Assembly: GCA_942490705.1 (NCBI GenBank)
Contig: CALNXY010000003.1
Span: forward strand, 1-64,000
DNA: 64,000 nt
Source: JAGRCP01 sp942490705
GTDB lineage: Bacteria > Chloroflexota > Anaerolineae > Caldilineales > Caldilineaceae
Direction: 5' to 3'
Position numbers and translations under genes: made by a program. Positions 48,954 to 57,139 of the stretch are shown here, piece by piece (the first letter of the stretch is position 1; each line of letters begins with the position of its first letter). The notes under the pieces are model-generated. The model was not told the DNA's origin. It made no database searches and worked only from the letters and a program-made list of their open reading frames with translations.

Positions 48954-50375
48954 GTGGAACCAATCGAACAACGTGGTCGGATTCTGGTCATTGATGACAA
49001 CCGACTCAATCGGCTCAAGCTGGCCCGCGCTTTGGAACAATTAGGACAGACCGCCGAACTGGCTGAAAACGGACATGAAGGACTCGAGATGTTGCGCCGT
49101 GACCCGTTTGATATTGTCCTGCTCGATCTCGCCATGCCGGATATGGATGGCTTTGAAGTATTGCAGGCGATTCGCGACGACACCAATCTGCGACACATTG
49201 TGGTGCTCATCGTTTCGGCGATGGATGAGTTAGATACGATCGTCCGCAGCATCGAGATGGGGGCAGAGGGATACATCTTCAAGCCCTTTAGCCCCGTACT
49301 GTTGCGGGCGCGGATAGAGACAAGTCTGGAGAAGAAGAAGCTGCGTGATCTGGAACGTGCCTATCTGCAGCAGGAACTGATGTTGCGCCAGAGTGAAAGA
49401 TTGATCACCTTGGGCAAACTCAGCGCGGGCGTAGCCCACGAATTAAACAACCCAGCGGCCGCCGCGCAGCGTAGCGCCAGCCAGTTGCTCACGACAATAG
49501 ACCAGGCACAACAGGCCCGTTTGGAACTGAGCCGCGGCGGTCTCTCGCCTGACCAGGAAGCCGCGCTCTTCACGCTGTGGCAGCAGTCAGCGGATCGGAT
49601 CAAAGAGCCCCTTCACCTCGACGCGCTCGATCGTAGCGATCTGGAGGATGAGGTGGAGCAGTGGCTGGACAATAACGAGATCGATGGTTGCTGGGCCTTT
49701 ATTTCGGATCTCGTTGCGCTGGGGCATACGCCAACCACGCTGACTGAACTGGCCCACGTATTTAATCGAGAGCAGTTGGCGAGCGTCATTGCCTGGCTCT
49801 GTGCAAGCTATGCACTCTCCAGCCTGGCCGGGGAAATCAACGACGCAACCACGCGGATTTCGGGCATTGTCAAGGCGCTCAAGTCCTATAGCTATATGGA
49901 TCAAGCACCCATGCAGCAGATCGACGTTCATGAGGGATTGGAAGACACATTGACCATGCTGCGCCATAAATTGAAAGATGGCGTGACCGTTGAGCGTGAA
50001 TATACCGACGGTCTGCCCCGCATCGATGCCTACGGCAGTGAACTAAACCAGGTCTGGACGAATCTGATCGATAACGCCATTGCGGCGATGGATGGAGGTG
50101 GCTGCCTAACGCTGCGCACCCGCGGCGAAGGCGACTGGGTCGTTGTGACCGTTCAGGACACAGGGGCGGGAATTCCCGAGGCCATTCAGGCCAAGATCTA
50201 TGATCCGTTCTTTACGACAAAACCGCAGGGTGAAGGCACTGGATTGGGCCTAAATCTCTCCCATAACATCGTTGTGCAGAAGCATCGAGGCAAAATTTCC
50301 GTAAAGTCGAGCCCTGGTGACACGAGCTTCGAAGTGCGGCTACCCATTCGTCACGAACATCACCATCCAGCATGA
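48954..50375 (+). CDS. Receiver-histidine kinase with inserted segment between DHp and ATPase domains
   Basis: 473 residues from GTG 48954, preceded by GGGGAG. An N-terminal receiver (ILVIDDNRLNRLKLARALEQLGQ, VLLDLAMPDMDGFEVLQAI, YIFKPFSP), a coiled-coil linker EKKKLRDLERAYLQQELMLRQSE, DHp LGKLSAGVAHELNNPAAAAQRS (phospho-His in AHELNNP), an atypical segment of about 100 residues rich in Leu and Asp (residues 185-285), then NLIDNAIAAMDGGG and GTGLGLNLSHNIV of the ATPase. Cytoplasmic, no membrane segment. It may be activated through its receiver by the upstream hybrid kinase. Confidence 0.9.
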   Translation: MEPIEQRGRILVIDDNRLNRLKLARALEQLGQTAELAENGHEGLEMLRRDPFDIVLLDLAMPDMDGFEVLQAIRDDTNLRHIVVLIVSAMDELDTIVRSIEMGAEGYIFKPFSPVLLRARIETSLEKKKLRDLERAYLQQELMLRQSERLITLGKLSAGVAHELNNPAAAAQRSASQLLTTIDQAQQARLELSRGGLSPDQEAALFTLWQQSADRIKEPLHLDALDRSDLEDEVEQWLDNNEIDGCWAFISDLVALGHTPTTLTELAHVFNREQLASVIAWLCASYALSSLAGEINDATTRISGIVKALKSYSYMDQAPMQQIDVHEGLEDTLTMLRHKLKDGVTVEREYTDGLPRIDAYGSELNQVWTNLIDNAIAAMDGGGCLTLRTRGEGDWVVVTVQDTGAGIPEAIQAKIYDPFFTTKPQGEGTGLGLNLSHNIVVQKHRGKISVKSSPGDTSFEVRLPIRHEHHHPA

Positions 50376-50386
50376 AGCAACGTCCA

Positions 50387-51622
50387 TGAACCAGCCCATA
50401 TCCCGACCTGCCGATGTGAGATTTACTCTGTGGGCTTGTGCGTATCCCATCGCGCTCGCGTGAGGAAGAGGCGGCCGTGGCCTGGCTGGTCGCGCAAATG
50501 ACCCAACTGGGCTACGACCGGGCCTATGTTGACGATGCGGGCAACGCCGTGGGCGAAATTGGCGCTGCTGACGCGGCCCAGACCATTGTGCTGCTCGGTC
50601 ATATCGATACCGTACCCGGTGAGATTCCCGTGCGCATTATCGATGAAGGCTCGGGCCCACTGCTTTATGGTCGGGGCAGCGTTGACGCCAAAGGGCCGTT
50701 GGCGGCCTTTGTTGCGGCCGTGGCGCGGATTGGCCCGGCCTGGGCACAGGCGAATGGTGTGCGTTTTGTTGTCGTCGGTGCGGTCGAAGAAGAAGCCGCT
50801 ACATCCAAAGGGGCACGCTTTGTCCGCGATCGCTTCGATGGACGCAATGAAGCGATCCCTGCGGCCTGTATCATTGGCGAACCCAGCCACTGGCGGCGCA
50901 TCACGCTGGGCTATAAGGGACGGATTCTGATCGATCTGACTGCCAGCCAGCCCATGGCCCACACTGCCGGACCGGACGCCGGGGTGGCCACAACGGCTAT
51001 CGCGTTTTGGAACTGGATCGACCACTACGTGAGCCAGTTTAACCAGGGGCGCGACAAAGCCTTCGATCAGCTCCTGCCCAGCCTGCGCAGCCTCCAAACG
51101 GGCACCGACGACGCCATGCAGGATTGGGTGACGGCCAATTCGGGCATCCGGTTGCCGCTTGACTTCAATCTGGATGCGTTCGGTGCCGCTTTCCGCGATT
51201 GGGCCATTGAATACGTGGGGGCCGATGCAGTCGTAACGGAGGAGTCGGCGGCGCAATTCAGTGGCGGGCCTACCGACCTACGTCTGCATCTGATGCGTCC
51301 AGAAACGCCCTTCTCCCTCACGCTAGTCCTGCGCAGCTATGAACCGGCCTGGCGCAGCGACCGCAACAATGGCCTCGTGCGCAGCTTTCTTGCCGCGATT
51401 CGTGGGGTCGACCCCACGATCCGGCCCGGCTTCGTGGTCAAGACCGGCACCAGCGACATGAACGTGGTCGGCCCAGCCTGGCACTGCCCCATCCTCGCCT
51501 ACGGTCCCGGCGACAGCGCGCTGGACCACACCCCGAGAGAGCACCTGGAACTGCATGAGTATGCCAGGGCAATTGACGTATTGGAGACTACGCTGCGCCT
51601 CCTCCCAGACGCAGGGCTATAG
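50387..51622 (+). CDS. lysK: LysK, LysW-lysine carboxypeptidase, one frameshift near the start
   Basis: M20 metallopeptidase releasing lysine from LysW. Starting at ATG 50387 (MNQPISRPADV) a one-base shift near 50,417-50,435 leads into DLLCGLVRIPSRSREEEAAVAWLVAQMTQLGY, then VVLLGHIDTVPGEIPVRI-like metal site, LLYGRGSVDAKGPLAAF, VGAVEEEAATSKGA, IIGEPSHWRRITLGYKG, VKTGTSDMNVVGP and DHTPREHLELHEYA. These are M20/LysK hallmarks. Without the shift correction the protein would start later, at GTG 50438, and lose the first helix. It lies 6 kb from lysJ, separated by the two-component block. Confidence 0.88.
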
Positions 51623-52041
51623 CGCGCCGAAAAACTGTCTGCGCTGCATGTCCGCGTAACATTCCCGCATAGCATGCCCGATGGCAACGTGCCTCCCGAT
51701 GAGCGGCACGTTGCCCATTCCTTCCCCATTAGTTCGCTACCACCTATTTCCAAATTGGACACGTACTCGAATGGTTTGACCTAGCCTGCCTGCCTGCGTG
51801 CGTGGGTCATCTGTTCCATTGCAGAATCAGCCATTTTGTCGATGTGTTGAGCGCCGGCAGCCGGTATGATCGCTGCCATCAAGGCTGGCAGGTACTGATG
51901 ACGACAAAATATCATCAACTACCTACCCAATTTGGGTATGACAACTCCTCATGCCGAGGGATAGACTTGGGGCGACGTTAGCAATATGGTTTTCGTTGCG
52001 TTTCAATCAATACGTTTTTTTGTAATAACAGGAGATGAAAA
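51623..52041. other. Intergenic region with one hairpin
   Basis: About 420 bases without a supported gene. A hairpin lies at 51683-51715. Upstream of 52042 the sequence becomes T-rich (TACGTTTTTTTG) and ends with the ribosome site ACAGGAGATG. No promoter could be chosen with confidence. Confidence 0.6.
51683..51715 (+). terminator. Hairpin downstream of lysK
   Basis: GGCAACGTGCC (51683-51693) and GGCACGTTGCC (51705-51715) form a perfect 11-bp stem about 60 bases after the lysK stop. The following sequence is C/T-rich but has no long T-run, so termination is likely but not certain. Confidence 0.6.
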
Positions 52042-52587
52042 ATGAGTGACAGTAACAGCTCGACCGTTTATGACATCGTAGCCCTCGTCTTTGATGGCCA
52101 GGACGCAGCCAAAGAGAACTTGGAAGACATGAAGAAATCCGGCGCGCTGGACGGCTACAAGATTCAGGCCCAGTGCATCACCAGCCAGGATGAGAAGGGC
52201 AAAGTCCACATCAGCGAGCCCGGTAAGGGTGGCGTTGGTGCAGCGATCGGAGCAGGTCTTGGCGGTCTGCTCGGTCTCTTCGGTGGTCCTGCAGGTGTCC
52301 TGGCTCTGGGCACTGCCGGTGCGGCGATGGGTGGTGCGGCCGGACATTATTGGGGTCGCGTGGTGCCGGCCGACGATCTGAAGGAACTCGGCGCGGCGCT
52401 GGTCCCGAATTCTTCGGCCCTGCTCCTGCTGTTGGAAGACACGTACAGCGAGCAGGTGATCGACGGCCTCTCCTCTTATGGCGGCAACGTTGTCACCTTG
52501 ACTGTTGGTGATGACCTCTCTGGCGAAATTGCTCAGTTCGCAGCCGCCGAGGCTGGCGACGGCACAGATGCCGCTGCCTCCTCGTAA
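52042..52587 (+). CDS. DUF1269-like protein
   Basis: 181 residues, ribosome site ACAGGAGATG. The N-terminal ferredoxin-like part VYDIVALVFDGQDAAKENLEDMKKSGALDGYKIQ is followed by a glycine-rich hydrophobic hairpin GVGAAIGAGLGGLLGLFGGPAGVLALGTAGAAMGG (about residues 68-108), then a second alpha/beta part SSALLLLLEDTYSEQVIDGLSSYGGNVV. This is the DUF1269 arrangement, found in membrane-associated stress-type proteins. Function unknown. It opens the same-strand envelope/stress group, and a relative with the same plan lies at 56063. Confidence 0.75.
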   Translation: MSDSNSSTVYDIVALVFDGQDAAKENLEDMKKSGALDGYKIQAQCITSQDEKGKVHISEPGKGGVGAAIGAGLGGLLGLFGGPAGVLALGTAGAAMGGAAGHYWGRVVPADDLKELGAALVPNSSALLLLLEDTYSEQVIDGLSSYGGNVVTLTVGDDLSGEIAQFAAAEAGDGTDAAASS

Positions 52588-52704
52588 GCAGGCAAGAATC
52601 GGATAGGCCCTGGTGCTCCTTGTAGATGTCCGGCTCAGATCGGGATCTGCAAGGGGCACCTATTACGTCAAGTACGGTTGCAAAAAAAATGGGGGGGGGA
52701 ACTC

Positions 52705-53715
52705 ATGGGCGTCATCTCAACCATCGTCAAAGACAACCAAATCACTCCGGACGACGTACCACGCATCGAAGAGGCACTTTTCTATGAGGGCGCCAAAGGA
52801 CGCCTAAATATTGAGAGCTTCGGTGTCCTCATGTTTTTTGCCACCATCATCGCCACCTACGGTGTCATTGGCGACTCGACTGCGACTGTCATCGGCGCCA
52901 TGATTGTGGCGCCGCTCATGACGCCGATCATGGCCACCGCCGCTGCGCTGGTGATGGGGCGGATGGATTGGGCCGGGAAGGCGATGCTGCTTGTGATCGG
53001 GGGCGTGGCCGGTGCAATCTTTCTCTCGTGGCTGCTAGGCTTTATTTATGCCACTGGAATCATTTCAGTCTCGACCAATTCCCAGATCGTTTCGCGAACG
53101 TCGCCGCGACTCATCGACCTCTACGGTGCGCTGGCGTCGGGCGCAGTAGGCGCCTTTGCCATGAGCCGCAAGGACGTCGCCAATACCCTCCCCGGCGTAG
53201 CAATTGCGATTGCCCTCGTTCCGCCACTGACGGTGATTGGCCTAACGATGTCGCAGGGGGCCTGGGGAGATGCCTGGGGTGCGTTCTTGCTCTTTCTGAC
53301 AAACTTCTTTTCGATTCTGCTGGCCGGCGGCGGCATATTCGCATTACTTGGCTTGAGCAAGGCCGCCACCGACAGCCTGCCCACGGATAGCCGGCGTCGT
53401 GCGTTCTGGCTCGTTGCCCTGGGCACGGCGCTGGTGATTATCCCCTTGGCCGCGACCAGCATCAATACGGGGCGGGCGGGCATCGCCCAATTCCAGACGT
53501 CGCAAGCGTCACGCGCCTGGCTGGAAGGATCCAATTACGAGGTTGTAGAGATCGTAGCAAATGCTGATTCGGTTGTATTGACGATCGCGGGCAGCGATGA
53601 TCTGCCGGAGACGGAGGCGCTGATTGCTTTACTGCAGGAGTTGTACCGAGAAGAGATGACCCTTGAATTAAAGGTCGTACCTTCATCGATCGAGAGTTTT
53701 GTGGTCGGCCAGTAG
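52705..53715 (+). CDS. DUF389 (TIGR00341-type) membrane protein
   Basis: 336 residues from ATG 52705 (an upstream TTG at 52678 is in frame through a run of A and G). The N-terminal part SFGVLMFFATIIATYGVIGDSTATVIGAMIVAPLMTPIMATAAALVMG has the signature GAMIVAPLMTPI of DUF389. About six helices follow, with ANTLPGVAIAIALVPPLTVIGL and SILLAGGGIFALLGL. The hydrophilic C-terminal 80 residues (SNYEVVEIVANADSVVLTI) resemble a ligand-like domain. No transport substrate has been established for the family. Confidence 0.85.
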   Translation: MGVISTIVKDNQITPDDVPRIEEALFYEGAKGRLNIESFGVLMFFATIIATYGVIGDSTATVIGAMIVAPLMTPIMATAAALVMGRMDWAGKAMLLVIGGVAGAIFLSWLLGFIYATGIISVSTNSQIVSRTSPRLIDLYGALASGAVGAFAMSRKDVANTLPGVAIAIALVPPLTVIGLTMSQGAWGDAWGAFLLFLTNFFSILLAGGGIFALLGLSKAATDSLPTDSRRRAFWLVALGTALVIIPLAATSINTGRAGIAQFQTSQASRAWLEGSNYEVVEIVANADSVVLTIAGSDDLPETEALIALLQELYREEMTLELKVVPSSIESFVVGQ

Positions 53716-53844
53716 ACTTCTGTTCTGGCGAGTCCAACCGCGAGTGATAGCAATCGTTGCCGTGGCGCCCGGCTATCAAGCTGGGTTTGGCCAAGCGGCT
53801 CATGAACAACTGTTCGAATTACAGTGTGCGCTGGGGAGCAACCG

Positions 53845-55224
53845 ATGACCAAGCAGGAACAACAGGTTCCGCCGTCCGACACAGATGCAAACAAGAGCAA
53901 GAATAAGCAGCGGCGACATGCCTTCTGGCAGTGGTTGCGCCGGGATATCTTCTTCTATGGCTTGGTCTTTGTGCTGGCCGTTCTTGCCCTATTGCTGGTC
54001 TGGCCCTACCTGTCATCGATTCTGCTGGCATTGGCTGCCGTCGTCATTTCCAAGCCAATCTACGATTGGTTTCTGAAGCGTCGCTGGCTCCATGGCAAGA
54101 CCAAATGGGCGACGCTCCTGACGATTCTGACAGACATCCTGCTGATTGCCGTGCCGATGATCCTCTTTTTTAGCGCTGCCTTTAGCCAGGCTCAGGACCT
54201 GATCTCGCAGATGCTCGGCGTCCAGGGCGGTAACTCGATTCAGGAGTTGCTGGGTAGCATCGAAAGCGGGCTGCAGCGGCTGCCAGGCGGCAGCAACTTG
54301 CAAGTGGATGAGAATCAGACGACGGGTGCTCTTCAAAACGCGCTGACGACAATCGGCAACTGGCTGGGCTCTGCTGCCGTCAGCCTGGGCGCTGCGTTGC
54401 CGTCAATGTTTATGGGCGCCATTATCGCCATTGCAGTCATTATGGCGCTCTTGCCCCATTACGATCATGTTAGCAAGAGCACATTAAAGGAGTTTATTCC
54501 GTTCCCGGAGCAGATTACCGAGCTCTATATCAACAAAACCAAAATGATGATTAATGCCATGTTTCGTGGCACCTTCGTCATCGCGTTCGCGCAAGGCGCG
54601 GCCATGGGGCTCGTCTTGTGGATCGCCGGTGTGCCCAGTGTCCTGTTCTTTACCCTACTTTCTATGGTCTCCGCGCTTCTGCCCGTCGTTGGACTCTCAA
54701 TTGTCGCCGTGCCGATCGGGGTGATCTTGTTACTTGACGGCCAGACGTGGCAGGGGCTGTGGGTGTTGGGCGCCTACTTGCTTGTCGTTCAAAACATCGA
54801 CGTGGTGCTCCGCCCCCGCCTCGTGCCTGAAGGCGCATATTTGAATCCGGCCCTCTTGTTGCTCGGCGTCTTTGGCGGCATTAACTTGCTCGGTCCAATC
54901 GGTGCGCTTTATGGTCCAGTTGTCATGGTGCTGCTGGTGACGAGCGTAAGCGTTTATTCGAAATACATGTTGCAGACTGATCTGCAGCCCTTTTTGGACG
55001 CCAATGGCAACTTGGATCTCCAGAAGCTGGGGCTGGAGCCCGATGATGACGATAGCCCCAACGCAGCCAAGGAACACGGAAAGGTTGAGCAGGCGGCCAA
55101 TCATCTCATCAATCGATTGCTCAACCATTCTGAAACGCCGCCTCAGGAAAATGGGGACAGGACGAAAGCGAATGGTGATGATACTGACTCAACAGCCGCT
55201 GCCACAGACCATGATGCCGCGTAA
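53845..55224 (+). CDS. AI-2E/PerM-family permease
   Basis: 459 residues from ATG 53845. A short charged N-terminus, two early helices (GLVFVLAVLALLLVWPYLSSILLALAAVVIS, then TLLTILTDILLIAVPMILFFSAAF), a periplasmic or cytoplasmic loop to residue 175, a helical bundle with TFVIAFAQGAAMGLVLWIAGVPSVLFFTLLSMVSALLPVVG and NPALLLLGVFGGINLLGPIGALYGPV. These last two are signatures of the family. A 70-residue acidic C-terminal tail is probably disordered. Members include autoinducer exporters and cation antiporters; role here unknown. The 3' end overlaps a 14-base tandem repeat. Confidence 0.88.
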   Translation: MTKQEQQVPPSDTDANKSKNKQRRHAFWQWLRRDIFFYGLVFVLAVLALLLVWPYLSSILLALAAVVISKPIYDWFLKRRWLHGKTKWATLLTILTDILLIAVPMILFFSAAFSQAQDLISQMLGVQGGNSIQELLGSIESGLQRLPGGSNLQVDENQTTGALQNALTTIGNWLGSAAVSLGAALPSMFMGAIIAIAVIMALLPHYDHVSKSTLKEFIPFPEQITELYINKTKMMINAMFRGTFVIAFAQGAAMGLVLWIAGVPSVLFFTLLSMVSALLPVVGLSIVAVPIGVILLLDGQTWQGLWVLGAYLLVVQNIDVVLRPRLVPEGAYLNPALLLLGVFGGINLLGPIGALYGPVVMVLLVTSVSVYSKYMLQTDLQPFLDANGNLDLQKLGLEPDDDDSPNAAKEHGKVEQAANHLINRLLNHSETPPQENGDRTKANGDDTDSTAAATDHDAA

Positions 55225-55282
55225 TTGGCGCCGCCTAATTGATGCCGCCTAATTGATGCCGCGTAATTGGCGCCGCCTGATT
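55213..55282 (+). repeat. Five tandem copies of a 14-base unit
   Basis: Units gatgccgcgtaatt, ggcgccgcctaatt, gatgccgcctaatt, gatgccgcgtaatt and ggcgccgcctgatt follow without gaps. The first unit contains the stop codon of the permease gene. Two unit types alternate (A B A A B), suggesting slippage plus divergence. Downstream 55283-55397 has no recognisable gene. Confidence 0.9.
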
Positions 55283-55397
55283 GGCGCTATCAGCCACGAC
55301 GGCCTCTCGATCACGCTGCATCTTCTGCCTCGGCGACTCGTCAGCCTTGACTGCGTGAATCGACGACAGATTTTCATTAACGAAAGGAAGCCCAACC

Positions 55398-56009
55398 ATG
55401 ACAGATATGCCGCTGAAGGCCAAGGTGCAGTGCAGTGACGGCGCCTGCGGCAAAGTGACCAACGTGGTCATCAATCCGGTGACCCAGCATGTGAGCCATA
55501 TCGCGATCGAGAACAAGGACTTGCCCAAAAACTCGACGCGCTTGATTCCACTCGACCTGGTTGCCAGCTCCACGCCGAGCGAGGTCGTCCTCAAGTGCAG
55601 TATTGCCGATGTTGCGGCCATGCAGCCCTTCGTCGTGGACAGCTTTGTGAAGGCGACGGGGTCGGGGCAGGCTTACTCATCCGGCGATGCCTATTCCTCC
55701 CAGTTTGTCTACAATGACTCGGGCTATGACAACGTCCAGTCCGAGATTGTGCCCAAGGGGGAACTGGCCATTTACTCGGGGCTGCCCATCGAAGCCTCCG
55801 ACGGCAAGTTGGGCAAATTGGATGAGCTGGTCATTGACCCCAAGACTGGTGACCTGACTCACATTCAGATGCGTGAAGGTCACCTGTTTGGCAAGAAGGA
55901 TGTCGCAATTCCAATTGCCGATATCGATTTCTTTGACGGTGAGACCATCTATCTCAAGCTTGACAAGAAGGCGGTCAAAGCGTTGCCGGCCGTCAAGGTG
56001 AAGCGATAG
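55398..56009 (+). CDS. Protein with two PRC-barrel domains
   Basis: 203 residues from ATG 55398, ribosome site GAAAGGAAG. First module LKAKVQCSDGACGKVTNVVINPVTQHVSHIAIENKDLPKNSTRLIPLDLV, second module GELAIYSGLPIEASDGKLGKLDELVIDPKTGDLTHIQMREGHLFGKKDVAIPIADIDF. Each has the short beta-barrel pattern G-x-(V/L)-x-(D/N)-(V/L)-V-I-(D/N)-P of PRC-barrel proteins, separated by a Ser/Tyr-rich linker (residues 95-125). PRC barrels occur in RNA-processing and membrane-linked stress proteins. No signal peptide. Role unknown. Confidence 0.85.
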   Translation: MTDMPLKAKVQCSDGACGKVTNVVINPVTQHVSHIAIENKDLPKNSTRLIPLDLVASSTPSEVVLKCSIADVAAMQPFVVDSFVKATGSGQAYSSGDAYSSQFVYNDSGYDNVQSEIVPKGELAIYSGLPIEASDGKLGKLDELVIDPKTGDLTHIQMREGHLFGKKDVAIPIADIDFFDGETIYLKLDKKAVKALPAVKVKR

Positions 56010-56062
56010 ATCGATCTGCAGTTCAACATTTTGGTGTACACAGAGTAAGGGGAGAAATAACG

Positions 56063-56602
56063 ATGGCGAAGGACAAGAATACCAACATGATCGTCGACTA
56101 TTTTGCCGGCGCTGACAAAGCCGATGATGCAGCCGATTCGCTCAAGGCTTGGGACAAGGACAATAAGGACGTCAAATTGGGCGGCATCGCAATCTTGACG
56201 TGGGAAGACGGTAAGATGAAGACGCGTAAGGTCGGCACGCGCGATACGGGCAAGGGCGCCGGTTGGGGCACTGCCCTGGGCGCGGCGGTGGGCGTACTCT
56301 CCGGCGGCGTGACCTTGATCGGCGGGGCATTGGCCGGTGCAGCCGGCGGGGCAGCAGTCGGTTCGTTTTTCCACAAGGGTCTGGGCCTGACCGACGCTGA
56401 CAAGACGAAGCTGGAGGATCACCTGAAGAACGGGGGGGCAGCGCTCGTTGCAATGGCTTCAGATGACGAAGTCCAGGCCACCAAGACCTTCCTGAATACG
56501 CTGAATGACGGCGAGGTGCAAGACTTCCAGGTGCCGGCAGACAGCGCGCAGAAGTTGGAGGATGCCACAGATGTGCCGCCGCCCGACGCCTCGACCGACT
56601 AA
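56063..56602 (+). CDS. Second DUF1269-like protein
   Basis: 179 residues from ATG 56063, ribosome site AAGGGGAG. MIVDYFAGADKADDAADSLKAWDKDNKDVKLGGIAILTW, then KVGTRDTGKGAGWGTALGAAVGVLSGGVTLIGGALAGAAGGAAVGSFFHKGLGL (glycine-rich membrane hairpin, residues 63-113), then DKTKLEDHLKNGGAALVAMASDDEVQATKTFL. The plan matches the protein at 52042, though identity is low. A Pro/Asp-rich C-terminus. Probably membrane-attached. Function unknown. Confidence 0.75.
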   Translation: MAKDKNTNMIVDYFAGADKADDAADSLKAWDKDNKDVKLGGIAILTWEDGKMKTRKVGTRDTGKGAGWGTALGAAVGVLSGGVTLIGGALAGAAGGAAVGSFFHKGLGLTDADKTKLEDHLKNGGAALVAMASDDEVQATKTFLNTLNDGEVQDFQVPADSAQKLEDATDVPPPDASTD

Positions 56603-56653
56603 TTGTGATTGATTCGTCCTGCAGTCACGTTTCACTTTATTAGGAGATATCTC

Positions 56654-56944
56654 ATGTGTTGTACGATCACATCCCTGCTGTTGGTGGGTCCGCGTTTGGC
56701 GATTCTGGTCTGGTACATCTTCAATCCAGTCTATGTCAACGCCGCGTTTGGTAACTTCTTCTGGGGCTTCCTCGGTTGGTTGCTGTTGCCCTGGACAAGC
56801 CTGATGTACATCGCCATCTATCCTGGCGGTATCGTCGGTTTCGACTGGATCTTACTCGGTCTGGGTGTCTTTGCCGACATGGCGACTTACTTCGGCGGCT
56901 ATTACAACCGCGAGAGCGTGCCCTACGGCGACACCATTCCCTAA
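56654..56944 (+). CDS. Small membrane protein (96 aa)
   Basis: From ATG 56654, ribosome site TAGGAGATATC. Two or three hydrophobic segments: ITSLLLVGPRLAILVWYIFNP, FFWGFLGWLLLPWTSLMYIAIYP and GFDWILLGLGVFADMATYFGGYY. Tryptophan-rich. It resembles small uncharacterised integral membrane proteins of many bacteria. Position between the DUF1269-like gene and the antiporter suggests co-expression only. Confidence 0.75.
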   Translation: MCCTITSLLLVGPRLAILVWYIFNPVYVNAAFGNFFWGFLGWLLLPWTSLMYIAIYPGGIVGFDWILLGLGVFADMATYFGGYYNRESVPYGDTIP

Positions 56945-56966
56945 CTCCGGCTCGCGCCGAAGTTGT

Positions 56967-57022
56967 GAGAGAGCGGGGACGCTCCGATTGGCATGGATGC
57001 CAAACCGCGTCCTCGCTCTCTC
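56967..57022 (+). terminator. Long hairpin after the small membrane protein gene
   Basis: Arms GAGAGAGCGGGGACGC (56967-56982) and GCGTCCTCGCTCTCTC (57007-57022) pair over 16 positions with one G:T, and enclose a second perfect hairpin TTGGCAT-GG-ATGCCAA. No T-run follows. Likely terminator or RNA stabiliser. It marks a transcript end before the antiporter gene at 57140. Confidence 0.6.
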
Positions 57023-57139
57023 CCTCGTATTGGCAAGAAGACCAAGCAATCAACAAGGGAGTCATCCGGCGTGTGTGGAAGAGTCCAGACTCATCGGTAA
57101 TTTGCTCCTCTAATTCGAGTCCATCCGCGAGGGTTAATC

